This document shows, piece by piece, positions 26,759-35,100 of a DNA stretch of 64,000 bases (positions within the stretch are counted from its first letter, which is position 1; the number at the start of each line of letters is the position of its first letter). Origin of the DNA: Flavobacterium sp. CF108 (GTDB lineage: Bacteria; Bacteroidota; Bacteroidia; Flavobacteriales; Flavobacteriaceae); the NCBI RefSeq assembly GCF_900129795.1, contig NZ_FQWW01000010.1:1-64000 (forward strand), written 5' to 3'. The translations under genes were made by a program, and so were the position numbers. Below the pieces are notes generated by a model that did no database searches, was not told the origin of the DNA, and saw only the letters and a program-made list of their open reading frames with translations.

Positions 26759-27005
26759 AACTCAAAACTCAAATTCCAAATTCCAAAGCTTTATTTTTGG
26801 AATTTGTATTTTCCTAATTGGAATTTCGGCGAATGCCCAATGTGCTATGTGCCGTGCCGCACTTGCAGGAGATTCTAACATAAAGAAAGCAGAAGCTGTA
26901 AATGACGGAATCGTTTTTTTAATGATAATCCCATATTTACTTGTAGCTATAATTGGTTTTCTTATTTATAAGATGTACCGATCTAAAAAGAAAAATGCAG
27001 TATAA
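26748..27005 (+). CDS. Small membrane protein with CxxC motif
   Basis: This 85-residue protein overlaps the DUF420 gene by 11 nt. It has a signal sequence (IFGICIFLIGISANAQ), then CAMCRAALAGD, an exported CxxC pair, and one membrane helix (FLMIIPYLLVAIIGFLIY) with a basic tail (KMYRSKKKN). The exported CxxC followed by one helix suggests metal or redox handling near the oxidase. The first ~18 codons are built partly from an AATTCCAAATTCCAA-type sequence that recurs between genes in this window. A hairpin terminator overlaps the stop codon. Function is unknown. Confidence 0.85.
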   Translation: MQTKTQNSNSKFQSFIFGICIFLIGISANAQCAMCRAALAGDSNIKKAEAVNDGIVFLMIIPYLLVAIIGFLIYKMYRSKKKNAV

Positions 27006-27022
27006 TTATACTGCATTTTTTT
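26993..27022 (+). terminator. Terminator overlapping the stop codon of the CxxC gene
   Basis: The palindrome aaatgcagtata / attatactgcattt spans 26993-27018 and is followed by T residues; the stop codon (27003-27005) lies inside it. Confidence 0.85.
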
Positions 27023-27034
27023 ATTTCAATTTGT

Positions 27035-27064
27035 TTATTTTAATCCGTTTACTGAAACATTTCC
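27035..27064 (-). pseudogene. Fragment identical in protein to the 3' end of the DUF4403 gene
   Basis: On the minus strand this reads G-NVSVNGLK-stop. The intact DUF4403 gene ends NVSVNGLK-stop at 35825-35851. The 27-nt match has three differences, all synonymous (24 of 27 identical), and shares the reading frame and stop codon. It marks the left edge of the accessory island whose right edge is the DUF4403 gene. Confidence 0.7.
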
Positions 27065-27067
27065 TTT

Positions 27068-27223
27068 GCTCTCGCATGAATTCTTTTTCGTGTGGCTATA
27101 TATACTAGTTAAAATCTAGTTTTCAGAACGTATCGCACCAAGGGACTACAATTGATGAAAGTTTTTTTCCTTATATTCTTTGCCGATTATCTTTGTGACA
27201 CACGAAAGGATTCGTGCGGGAGC
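27068..27223. repeat. Imperfect ~25-bp inverted repeat enclosing noncoding DNA
   Basis: 27068-27095 (gctctcgcatgaattc...) is the approximate inverse of 27199-27223 (cacacgaaaggattcgtgcg...), with about four mismatches and a 2-base gap. The enclosed ~100 bases code for nothing convincing. This could be a remnant of a small mobile element. Confidence 0.45.
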
Positions 27224-27251
27224 GGGGGTTCTTATTATGCAACATGCTCCA

Positions 27252-27447
27252 CAAATGTCTCTGACTTTTCGCTACTAAAAATAAATATATTTAAAAAACG
27301 TAGACGTCTAAAAGTCTCTGACTTTAAAATAATTTAGATATAAGTTTAATAGTAATCTCATCAAAAAGCCTATTCAAAAAGTCAGAGACTTTTGAAACGC
27401 TTATAATTTCTAAGAACAAAATAATTGCGCAAAGTCAGAGACATTTG
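27252..27447. repeat. Four nested copies of a 'tctctgacttt' repeat, two forward and two inverted
   Basis: Forward copies lie at 27252-27268 (caaatgtctctgacttt) and about 27310-27325 (aaaagtctctgacttt). Inverted copies lie at about 27376-27391 (matching the second) and 27431-27447 (matching the first). The order f1-f2-r2-r1 makes a nested palindrome. The rest of 27224-27502 is AT-rich and without a gene. Confidence 0.6.
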
Positions 27448-27502
27448 CGCAACTTTTTCAGTTGAACACTTCGGAGAGCGGGTACGTTACATAATCCAAA
27501 CG

Positions 27503-27691
27503 TTACCAAAATTTGCTCTTTAAATAAAGAATTAACACTATAAATACACTAAACAAGGCAATTCCCGCATAAACTTTTATTATTATAATTAGATTACCAT
27601 CTATTATGCCCATAATTGTTATTGCAGAAAATATAACTAATAATATTATATTCTCTGGTTTTTTTATCCAACTAATTAATTTATTTATCAT
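27503..27691 (-). CDS. Small two-helix membrane protein
   Basis: A 62-residue ORF with two hydrophobic helices (about 15-32 and 34-56) separated by a short turn with one Asp (IMGIIDGNLIIIIK). I do not recognise a family. It lies in the accessory island, on the same strand as the toxin genes upstream, and starts about 16 nt after the end of a decayed ORF. It could be a small membrane peptide, but ORFs of this length arise by chance in AT-rich DNA. Confidence 0.4.
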   Translation of the reverse strand: MINKLISWIKKPENIILLVIFSAITIMGIIDGNLIIIIKVYAGIALFSVFIVLILYLKSKFW

Positions 27692-27706
27692 AATATTTTT
27701 ATTTCT

Positions 27707-27824
27707 CTATTGACCAGTAGTTTTCTTTTTTTCTGTTGCTTTTGATACAACCGTAGACGCAGTTCCTGAAGCGGCAATTAAAATCATCACTAACTCTGTA
27801 ACACGAGGAAATATTTTTACTCAT
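27707..27824 (-). pseudogene. Possible decayed small ORF with a hydrophobic segment
   Basis: One minus-strand frame reads PRVTELVMILIAASGTASTV, then a lysine-rich tail VSKATEKKKTTGQ and a stop at 27707-27709. This looks protein-like. It has no start in frame except an internal ATG (27787) that gives 26 residues. An ATG at 27824 (MSKN...) is one base out of frame, so a single-base insertion could have broken the gene. Family unknown. Confidence 0.3.
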
Positions 27825-27851
27825 TTTAGTTCCTTTAAGGCAATATTAAAA

Positions 27852-27881
27852 CAAAAAAGATGAGCAGTAATGCTCATCTTT
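27852..27881 (-). terminator. Terminator of the toxin-lipoprotein operon
   Basis: An 11-bp perfect stem (27856-27866 / 27871-27881) with a 4-nt loop has a T-run on the minus-strand side. It lies downstream of the lipoprotein gene. No gene was seen between it and 28002. Confidence 0.85.
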
Positions 27882-28001
27882 AAATTATTTATTGATAACA
27901 TTCGCTCTATTTCAACATGTTAGAAATCTAAAATCTCGTATCGCTAACTCTGAAACAGTACCTCACAATACAATTTAGTATTATTAAATATTTTTATCCC
28001 A

Positions 28002-28544
28002 CTATTTTATTTTTTCAAAAAAATTAATAAAAAAAAGCTCTTCTTTAATTAAATCAGAATCAATATTTTTTATTTGGTTATTAGCCGTAAATGTCATAAC
28101 AATCTTATTTTCTTTCTTTACAAAAAATCTATATAGATAATTTTGAGATTTTTTACTAGTACAATTTATTAGTGATTTAATTTCATTGCATTTTAAAAAA
28201 GACTCTTGTAATTGCTTTGAATTTAAGTTTGCCTCTTGAGTAGTTTTGTTATCTTCAATTATAAATACTTTGTTATCTTCAATAAAAATCCTTTTAAAGT
28301 TCTCCTTATGTTCATATCCTGTTGTACTAGATACACGTATTATATCTAGTACTTTATTCGATTTTGAATTAAAATCAGAAAAATTATTTAAAATAATTTG
28401 ATTATTCCCATTGTATTCATCCTCGGATTCAATATTAACTTTTTTACAAATATCGTTTTTAGATTGTTTTTGTGTAGAACATCCAAAAAAAATTATCACA
28501 ATAAATAATATCCTATTTCTTTTTATAATAGTCATAACTTTCAT
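28002..28544 (-). CDS. Predicted lipoprotein, candidate immunity protein for the RHS toxin
   Basis: This ~180-residue protein starts with basic residues, a hydrophobic stretch and a lipobox (NRILFIVIIFFGCSTQK, lipidation Cys), so it should sit in the periplasmic face of a membrane. The mature part is Lys/Asn-rich, with alternating strands and one later Cys pair (KCNEIKSLINC). No family is recognised. It overlaps the 3' end of the RHS toxin gene by about 30 nt (23 nt if the ATG at 28535 is used), the close coupling expected of toxin and immunity. A periplasmic immunity protein would fit a toxin that is active in the envelope. A 3' terminator follows. The immunity role is inference from position. 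Confidence 0.7.
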   Translation of the reverse strand: MKVMTIIKRNRILFIVIIFFGCSTQKQSKNDICKKVNIESEDEYNGNNQIILNNFSDFNSKSNKVLDIIRVSSTTGYEHKENFKRIFIEDNKVFIIEDNKTTQEANLNSKQLQESFLKCNEIKSLINCTSKKSQNYLYRFFVKKENKIVMTFTANNQIKNIDSDLIKEELFFINFFEKIK

Positions 28545-31500
28545 TTTTAACGTTGATAGTTTTATTTTTAACACCAGCCTTGCCAGAAAAAGGACTGATA
28601 TATTGTACTTCCAAAGTATATGTTTCTCGTAATGGAACTGTAACTCCCCTTGAGTTACTTACTTCTCCTCTTACAATGTTTTCAGTATGAGAGGCGCTTC
28701 TCTCATTGACTTCTTTGTTTTGATTATTAGTGTCAAATGTTTTTTGAACTACATCATTAGGATTATCCTTTATAGATATGCTAGGCATTTCGATTGGAGA
28801 ATCTACTCCTTTATCAATATCTACTCCATGACCGACTTCATGAGCAACAACAAACTCATTTTCTGCACCTTTCTGACTCAAGTCAATATTCATATTTGTC
28901 CCATTTCCTCCATTTCGGTTTATATCCCCTACAGTTTCCGTTACTGAACCGCCACTTCTACTGAAAGTAATATTATGTACGTTCTTTGAGTCTTTTAATT
29001 GATTAAAATTATCGCGATGGGTCTTTGAATCTTTCATAAGTTGTCGATTCTCTCTCTTAAATTCCCTTTTCATCTCTCGGAATTCTTTTCTAGTTTGTCC
29101 TTCTTGGCGCACATATTTAACCTCCATACCATTTGGGTCAAATAATTCAATTGGATTATTAAAAACATATGCATATGGATTAATACCATAATATTTTTCT
29201 GCCAATGGGTCAATGTTCATCCAACGACCAAGTGCAGGGTCATAATTACGTGCACCATAATCGTAGAAGTTAAGCCCCAGTTCATCTTGGAGTTCTTTTC
29301 CATTATACTTGAACTTTAAAGCATCATTAGTAGAATTTTTCAAAATATTATAGCCTTCCTGTTTTAATCCAAAAGGATAATAATTGTTTTCTTCCTGAAT
29401 GACCAAGTTTTTATCATAACTAAGACGAATGTTGCCAAGATGATCTTTGTATTGATATATATATTTAAAAGAACTTCCAGAAACTTCAACATAACCTTCT
29501 GCTGTTGGAAAAAACTTCAATACAGCACTACAAGACTGGCAGTCCGTGGTATATTGATAACCATCTAAATAGTCGGTTGTTGTAATATTTGCCGGAGAAA
29601 CATTAGTTACAATTTTCTGCACTTTCTGCCCTGCAGCATTGTAAATATAAACAATATTCCCTGTAGCAGCAAAGGTAATTTTGACTGGCAGGTTTAAATG
29701 GTTATAGGTTATGGCGGTTATATTTTTATTGCTGTCTTTGGTCATATTGCCATTGACATCATAACTGTAATCATCAACGGTGTTGGCTGCGCTGTCCACA
29801 AAACCTAATGTTTTACTGCTGCTGTCAGCAACTTTCATCAGCGTGTTGCTGTTGCTGCTATTGGCATAAGTATAGGTTAAATTATCAATCTGCTGGGCAG
29901 TTTCACTGTTCCCGTTACGGGTAAGAGCTGTAATGTTTCCGTTTTTATCATACCATAAAGCCTCATTGTAAGCGCTCAATACAGTCCCTTTTTTATAAAC
30001 ACCTTCTTTTAATCGGTTAAGGTTGTCGTATTTGTAGCCGTAAGTTCTAACCAAGCCATTATCTGAATTTGTTGCCCAAGATGTTTCTGCAATGTTTCCA
30101 TTATACAATGCCTTTACATCTGTAATTCCAGACGGGATTGTATTGTAATTGATCCTAAAAGCAAACAAATCTTTCGGGTCGTTTGGCTTTGTAAGCGATG
30201 TTATATCATTAATAGCAGTAAGCCATCCGCGTACATTATAGGTATAATTAATATTCTGGGTTGGCAGGGCTTCTGTGTTTCCAATTTTTTTAGATATTAA
30301 CTGTCCCAGTTCATCATAGGTATTACTTAGGATAAGCTCAACTGTCCCTGAGTTTATCTGATGGGTCTGGGTCATTAATCGGTCCTGGTCTGAATAGGTA
30401 AATACATCTTTTGTGATAAGATCCAGTCCCGGTGTGCCTAACCTGTTGTGTGTTGTAACAGTCCAGAGTGTCTTGCCTAAAAAATCAAGTTTACTCTCCA
30501 CAGAAGTATAACCTCCCAAGTGGTTTAAGGTATAACTTCCAACGGGTCTTGCTTTAAGGTCATAAAAAGTAACGGCAGTTTCTCCTAGCCCGGCAGTGCT
30601 TGTGGTAAGCACCCTTTTCCATGAGGCAGATGCCAGTCCTTTTATCTGTGATGTACTCAGAACATCATCTCCTTGTATCTTGGCAGGAATTGTAATAGGC
30701 TTATCACTTGGAAAAGTATAATTGTCATAATAATTAACTGTAAGGAGCTTAAAGGTTTTCGGCTCTACTGTATTGGTATAATAGGCAGCAATATTGTCGA
30801 TTGTTCCGCTTGTCTGCTTACTTTCGTTAATAAGTAACGCACTGTTCTGCGCATTCTGCAGGGTTATTCTTCCTGCAGGCGTAGCCGCTGCAGCTGTAGA
30901 CCACCCGGTATATACCGGACGGCTGAAAGCATCATATTTGGTGATGAGCCATCCAACAGAAGTCAAATCCGAAAATGGAGAATTAGCGGGTCCTGTAGCT
31001 ACAGGCCTGTCGAGTTTGTCATAAACGATAAACTCCCATTGTATTCCTGGTAGTTTTTTCTCCACCAGCCTGTTGCGGTGATCATATTTATATTGATAGC
31101 ATAAATTATCTAAAACCGTCTGGTTTGCATTGTCAATGACAGCTGAGAATGTACTTCCTGCCTGCGCATGAAATCCCGGCAGAAGACGGATAGAATTGGA
31201 TGCCGTTAAATTCAAAGCAGCACTTGAGGATGTAACCACTGCAGTAGAAGTTATATCAGTCTCAGTACTTACGGTACTTCCAATTAAATCCACAGCTTTT
31301 GGCGGGATCACATAAGTCAGGTTTCCATAAATATCATAGATATAATAGGTATCATGTTTTTGATTCACTGCCCCAGTTCCAACCGTTGCATAGGTTCTTT
31401 TGAGTACAACCTGTCCTTCTTTGTTTTTAAACTCAACTGTTGAACCGTCTATTTCAAGAGGGGAAGCAGCTGTGTTTTCATCATAAGTAACGGTTTTATA

Positions 31501-32127
31501 GAGTTCATTTGCGGTATAAGATCCGCTGTCCACAAAAGAGATCTTATACAATCCAGATGCAGCATCCCATGCTGTAACGGCGGTAAATAATTTTACCTCA
31601 TCTTTAATATTGGTCTGATAGCTCATCTTTATTTCATGCCCAGATCCTGATCTCCAGTCATTGCCCGGTGCGGCTTGTTTCAGCATACGGTTCAGCGGAG
31701 AAGCTTCCAGTTCTTTTCGGCTGAAAGGATAATCAGTAGCCTCCATAGCAGAATTTCCAGTGACAGCCAGACTAGGGGTTTTATAATAAGATAGAACATT
31801 CACCTCAGCAGCTGTATCATAAGTCATATTGGTGTTAGACGATTTAAAAGGCAGGTATTCCTCTACCTGTCTTCCAAAACCGTCGTATTCAATATGGGTG
31901 ATGATATCTTTTCCTGATTTAGACTGCTGTCCTGCTATTTGCTGAACAGGTCTTCCCAATCCGTCAAAATAAGTGACATTTTGAGAAGCTTCAGAAATTG
32001 TGGGTGCTGGTATCTTTACAAGAGAAGGTTTTTTATAGGTTACCGTTTTGATGTAATTCTGGGTTTGTGTCTGGCTTATTGCCATAAAAGGAAACAAAAC
32101 CAAAAGGAATTGGATTAGATTTTTCAT
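28513..32127 (-). CDS. RHS/YD-repeat polymorphic toxin with C-terminal HEVGH metallopeptidase domain
   Basis: This 1204-residue exported protein has a signal peptide (LVLFPFMAISQTQ) and a DUF6443-type N-terminal region (about 30-150, VTYFDGLGRPVQQIA). Many YD repeats follow (YDGFGRQVEEYLPF, YDKLDRPV, YDELGQLISKKIG, YNHLNLPVKI). The RHS-associated core is at about 891-1000, with KDHLGNIRLSY, YYPFG, YDYGARNYDPALGRWMNIDP and NPIELFDPNG. The last ~204 residues are variable-type toxin. After a charged helix comes FVVAHEVGHGVD (His1096, Glu1097, His1100), then NERSASHTENIVRGEV and GVTVPLRETY. These resemble the E-x-A-x(3)-EN-x-x-R and PLR-x-x-Y parts of M91/Tox-MPTase zinc peptidases. Inference: an RHS shell releases a protease against rival cells. 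It is 17 nt after its partner and overlaps a lipoprotein gene. Confidence 0.88.
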   Translation of the reverse strand: MKNLIQFLLVLFPFMAISQTQTQNYIKTVTYKKPSLVKIPAPTISEASQNVTYFDGLGRPVQQIAGQQSKSGKDIITHIEYDGFGRQVEEYLPFKSSNTNMTYDTAAEVNVLSYYKTPSLAVTGNSAMEATDYPFSRKELEASPLNRMLKQAAPGNDWRSGSGHEIKMSYQTNIKDEVKLFTAVTAWDAASGLYKISFVDSGSYTANELYKTVTYDENTAASPLEIDGSTVEFKNKEGQVVLKRTYATVGTGAVNQKHDTYYIYDIYGNLTYVIPPKAVDLIGSTVSTETDITSTAVVTSSSAALNLTASNSIRLLPGFHAQAGSTFSAVIDNANQTVLDNLCYQYKYDHRNRLVEKKLPGIQWEFIVYDKLDRPVATGPANSPFSDLTSVGWLITKYDAFSRPVYTGWSTAAAATPAGRITLQNAQNSALLINESKQTSGTIDNIAAYYTNTVEPKTFKLLTVNYYDNYTFPSDKPITIPAKIQGDDVLSTSQIKGLASASWKRVLTTSTAGLGETAVTFYDLKARPVGSYTLNHLGGYTSVESKLDFLGKTLWTVTTHNRLGTPGLDLITKDVFTYSDQDRLMTQTHQINSGTVELILSNTYDELGQLISKKIGNTEALPTQNINYTYNVRGWLTAINDITSLTKPNDPKDLFAFRINYNTIPSGITDVKALYNGNIAETSWATNSDNGLVRTYGYKYDNLNRLKEGVYKKGTVLSAYNEALWYDKNGNITALTRNGNSETAQQIDNLTYTYANSSNSNTLMKVADSSSKTLGFVDSAANTVDDYSYDVNGNMTKDSNKNITAITYNHLNLPVKITFAATGNIVYIYNAAGQKVQKIVTNVSPANITTTDYLDGYQYTTDCQSCSAVLKFFPTAEGYVEVSGSSFKYIYQYKDHLGNIRLSYDKNLVIQEENNYYPFGLKQEGYNILKNSTNDALKFKYNGKELQDELGLNFYDYGARNYDPALGRWMNIDPLAEKYYGINPYAYVFNNPIELFDPNGMEVKYVRQEGQTRKEFREMKREFKRENRQLMKDSKTHRDNFNQLKDSKNVHNITFSRSGGSVTETVGDINRNGGNGTNMNIDLSQKGAENEFVVAHEVGHGVDIDKGVDSPIEMPSISIKDNPNDVVQKTFDTNNQNKEVNERSASHTENIVRGEVSNSRGVTVPLRETYTLEVQYISPFSGKAGVKNKTINVKNESYDYYKKK

Positions 32128-32144
32128 GATGCTTTTGGTTTTAT

Positions 32145-35100
32145 TTATGGCTTATAATTGTATTGGTTCTCTGAAAGGATATTGCCTGCATTATCTTTTA
32201 CAAATTCTAGTCTGCCTGCACTGTCATAAGTATATGTTGTTGTATAGCCTTTTGGATCTGTAATAGTGCTGACTCCAACAAGCGGCAGATAGGTATAAGT
32301 GGTAACCATGGCATTTGGCAGTGCGGTTCTCAAAGTATTAAGAGCAGAGATCAAATCCGCTTCAGTTCCAGTATTGGAAAGATTCTGCAGGTTTGCAGCA
32401 TATGATGAAACCTGACTGTAGGCAGCATTTTCGATTTTGGCAATAGGCTGTGATTTGTTATATCCCCAGATAATTGAAACAGGAGTACCGTTTTCAAGGG
32501 AATATTCCAGGACATTTCCGTTTCCAAGTGTAACCCCACTCACTACATCAGTATCATATAGAGTAAAGTTTATTTTACGGTTTGCATTATTGAAAGGGAA
32601 GGTTTCAACCAATCCTTTTGAAGAATGGATTTCTTTTGGTAAAAGCAGATTGCCAGTAGCGGTACTCTGTTCATATTTGGTTATAGACTCAGATGTCTGT
32701 ACGTTGTTGACAAAAGTTTCTGTTTTTATCGGCTTGTCAATTTTGTTTTGGTTTATCAAACCCTGCATCTCTGCTGTCTGTCCTGTAGAAACTAAATCCT
32801 GAGGGTAGCTCAGCTGTGTTTTTAATGTTTCATTTTTACTGTTTACTGTTTCTGTTTTGGTCAGCTGATAATGAAGCGGGTTTTCATAACTGTAAGTCGT
32901 GATTTTTTGGTTGGTAGGATTTTCATTATCATCATACTCTGTCTCTGTAGTGCTTGTTAGTACTTTTTTTCCTAATGAAATACCTCCTGTAAAATAGAAA
33001 AATTGATAGCTATGACTATCCCATACTTGATTATAAGTTCCAGATGGGAAATTTTGTGAGACATTATATGGTGGTGAAACAATATTAAAAATTATATTAG
33101 TAGATAAAGTTTTTTCGATTAGTTTTTGATAAGTATTATCAATGGTTTTTATAACTTTAAAAGAAACAGGTGAATCATTTTTATAATATTTAGTTTTTAT
33201 AAGGGATCCATAATTCCAAGTATCACTTTTATAATAACCAAAATCGCTAATTTGTGTTGCATAAGGAGAAATTATGCTGAATAAAGGCGATAGAGTGTTA
33301 TATTGTGGATGCATAAAAATTGTAGGTTGAATACCAATTTCTCGTTGAGTAGGAATGTTTTCATAATAATATTCAATTTTCCCATTTTTACTTGAGTTTA
33401 TATCAGTTTCTGTGATTTTTCCATAAGTCATACTAGGACCGCTTCCAATGTTGGAATTGTAAATTGTAGAAGAAGAATATGTCGGTTTTGCGACTGAAAT
33501 GTTATCTTGGAATATTATTTTTCGACCATATATCCCCATTCCCTCATCATTCAATACATTTTCCTGCTCATAAGTATATTGTTTTTCGGTTACTGGTAGA
33601 GTTATTCCAGGTAAAAAGTTTTTGATTGATTTTATTCTTAGACCACCAATGAAAATTGTAGTTGGAACAATAACTGTCCCCGTAGTTTCTTTCCATGTAG
33701 CATTTATATTTAAGAATGGACACCCTGAAGGACCAGAAATACCACTTCTATAATCTCTCGCCTTAAGTGTATTTGAATATCCAATACCAAAATTAGTAGC
33801 AACTGTTCCTGACGAAGTAGGATATTTTTGTTGTACTGGGTCGTAATTGAGTCTGTAATAAGTGGTAGTGTTAAATTGAACGTAGGAATTATTACCAGTT
33901 GTCTCATTTGTTGCACTAGAGAAGTAATAAGATATTTTACCACTTTGGTTTACATAATTGGACCCTACCGTAAAAGATATCTCATTATAATTAGGGGTAC
34001 AGCCGACACCAGAAGCCGATATACTAGCACTTTTCTCTTCCGTTAAAATATTAGTTATGTTTTTAATATATCTATTAGCTTCATATTCAAATATTGTATA
34101 ACCTCCTTCAGGATAAACGATTTTTTCTAAAACCCCTGACTTCATTATATTTTCATCACCTTTTCTGTTACCGGTGCCAAAGTTTATTGTTCTTTCATTT
34201 GCCGGAATAGAACTTTTTATATCTGCTGAAGTAGGGGGTATTAATGAACCAGTGTTGCCATTCATATATCCCCAGTAATCCTGACCCGTAGTTCCTCTTC
34301 GTAGTATCGGTGACGAATTATATTCAAAACTATGTTTTGTGTTAGTTTTATTGTTAATAATTTCTTTTAACCGTAAAGCATAAGATTTACTATTTTGTAT
34401 TTTTGTATTATTGGCAAGTGGGTCTGAGTAAGATACACTAAAATTTCCTCCACCAGTTCTTAAATAATAATCATAAGTAAAACTAGATTTTTGAACTAAA
34501 GTAACTTGATTGTTTAATATTGAATTAACTTCTATAGAGTTTAATTTATAGTCATCCATCAAATCTTGTCGGTCAAGAGTAGATATAAAATCTATTTTAC
34601 CATTAGGAAATGTAATAGTCTGTAAAAATTGTTTTTTAATTGGAAATAAATATCCGTTTCCTAATGGATAATTTGGTAAAGTGGAAGGAGAAAATCCTCC
34701 ATCTATAAATTCTAAATGTTCGCTTGTTATTACGGGATAATCCGTGCTGTTTATCGTTTTATATGAAAAAGAAACTACTTCTTTACCATTAGCAGAAATT
34801 ATTTCTGTTAAATACCAAGCAGAAATAAAGCTACTTCCCCAAGATTGAACTAACTCAGATGGATTTGATGTAATTTCAAGAACTTCGGCATTTTGAAGGT
34901 TTTTCCCAAATTTGTAGATAGTCCCATCATCTTTTGTGATTTCAATTTCAGTGTCTGAAATTATTCTAACTTTTGTATTTTGAAAATCTCTGAAATATGC
35001 TTTATAAGAATCATTCTGGTCAAAATAAAATGAACCAGATAACCCTGGGGCACTAATAATATATTCATCCGGTGAGGTATCTCTATCGCCTTTTTGCATA

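Noticed and set aside
27152..27337. 61-residue plus-strand ORF (MMKVFFLIFFADYLCD...)
   Set aside because: It runs through both the inverted-repeat end and two copies of the tctctgacttt repeat, and its residues are explained by these. No promoter or family resemblance.
28411..28947. Plus-strand ORFs antisense to the toxin tip and lipoprotein
   Set aside because: Low-complexity shadows of AT-rich coding DNA without start signals.
28513..29000. T9SS sorting domain at the end of the RHS protein
   Set aside because: The C-terminus has no PNP/NRWG or type A pattern and ends in YYKKK after the peptidase domain.
32437..32802. 121-residue ORF antisense to the RHS partner
   Set aside because: It is a shadow of the higher-GC part of the real gene and its protein is low in recognisable structure.
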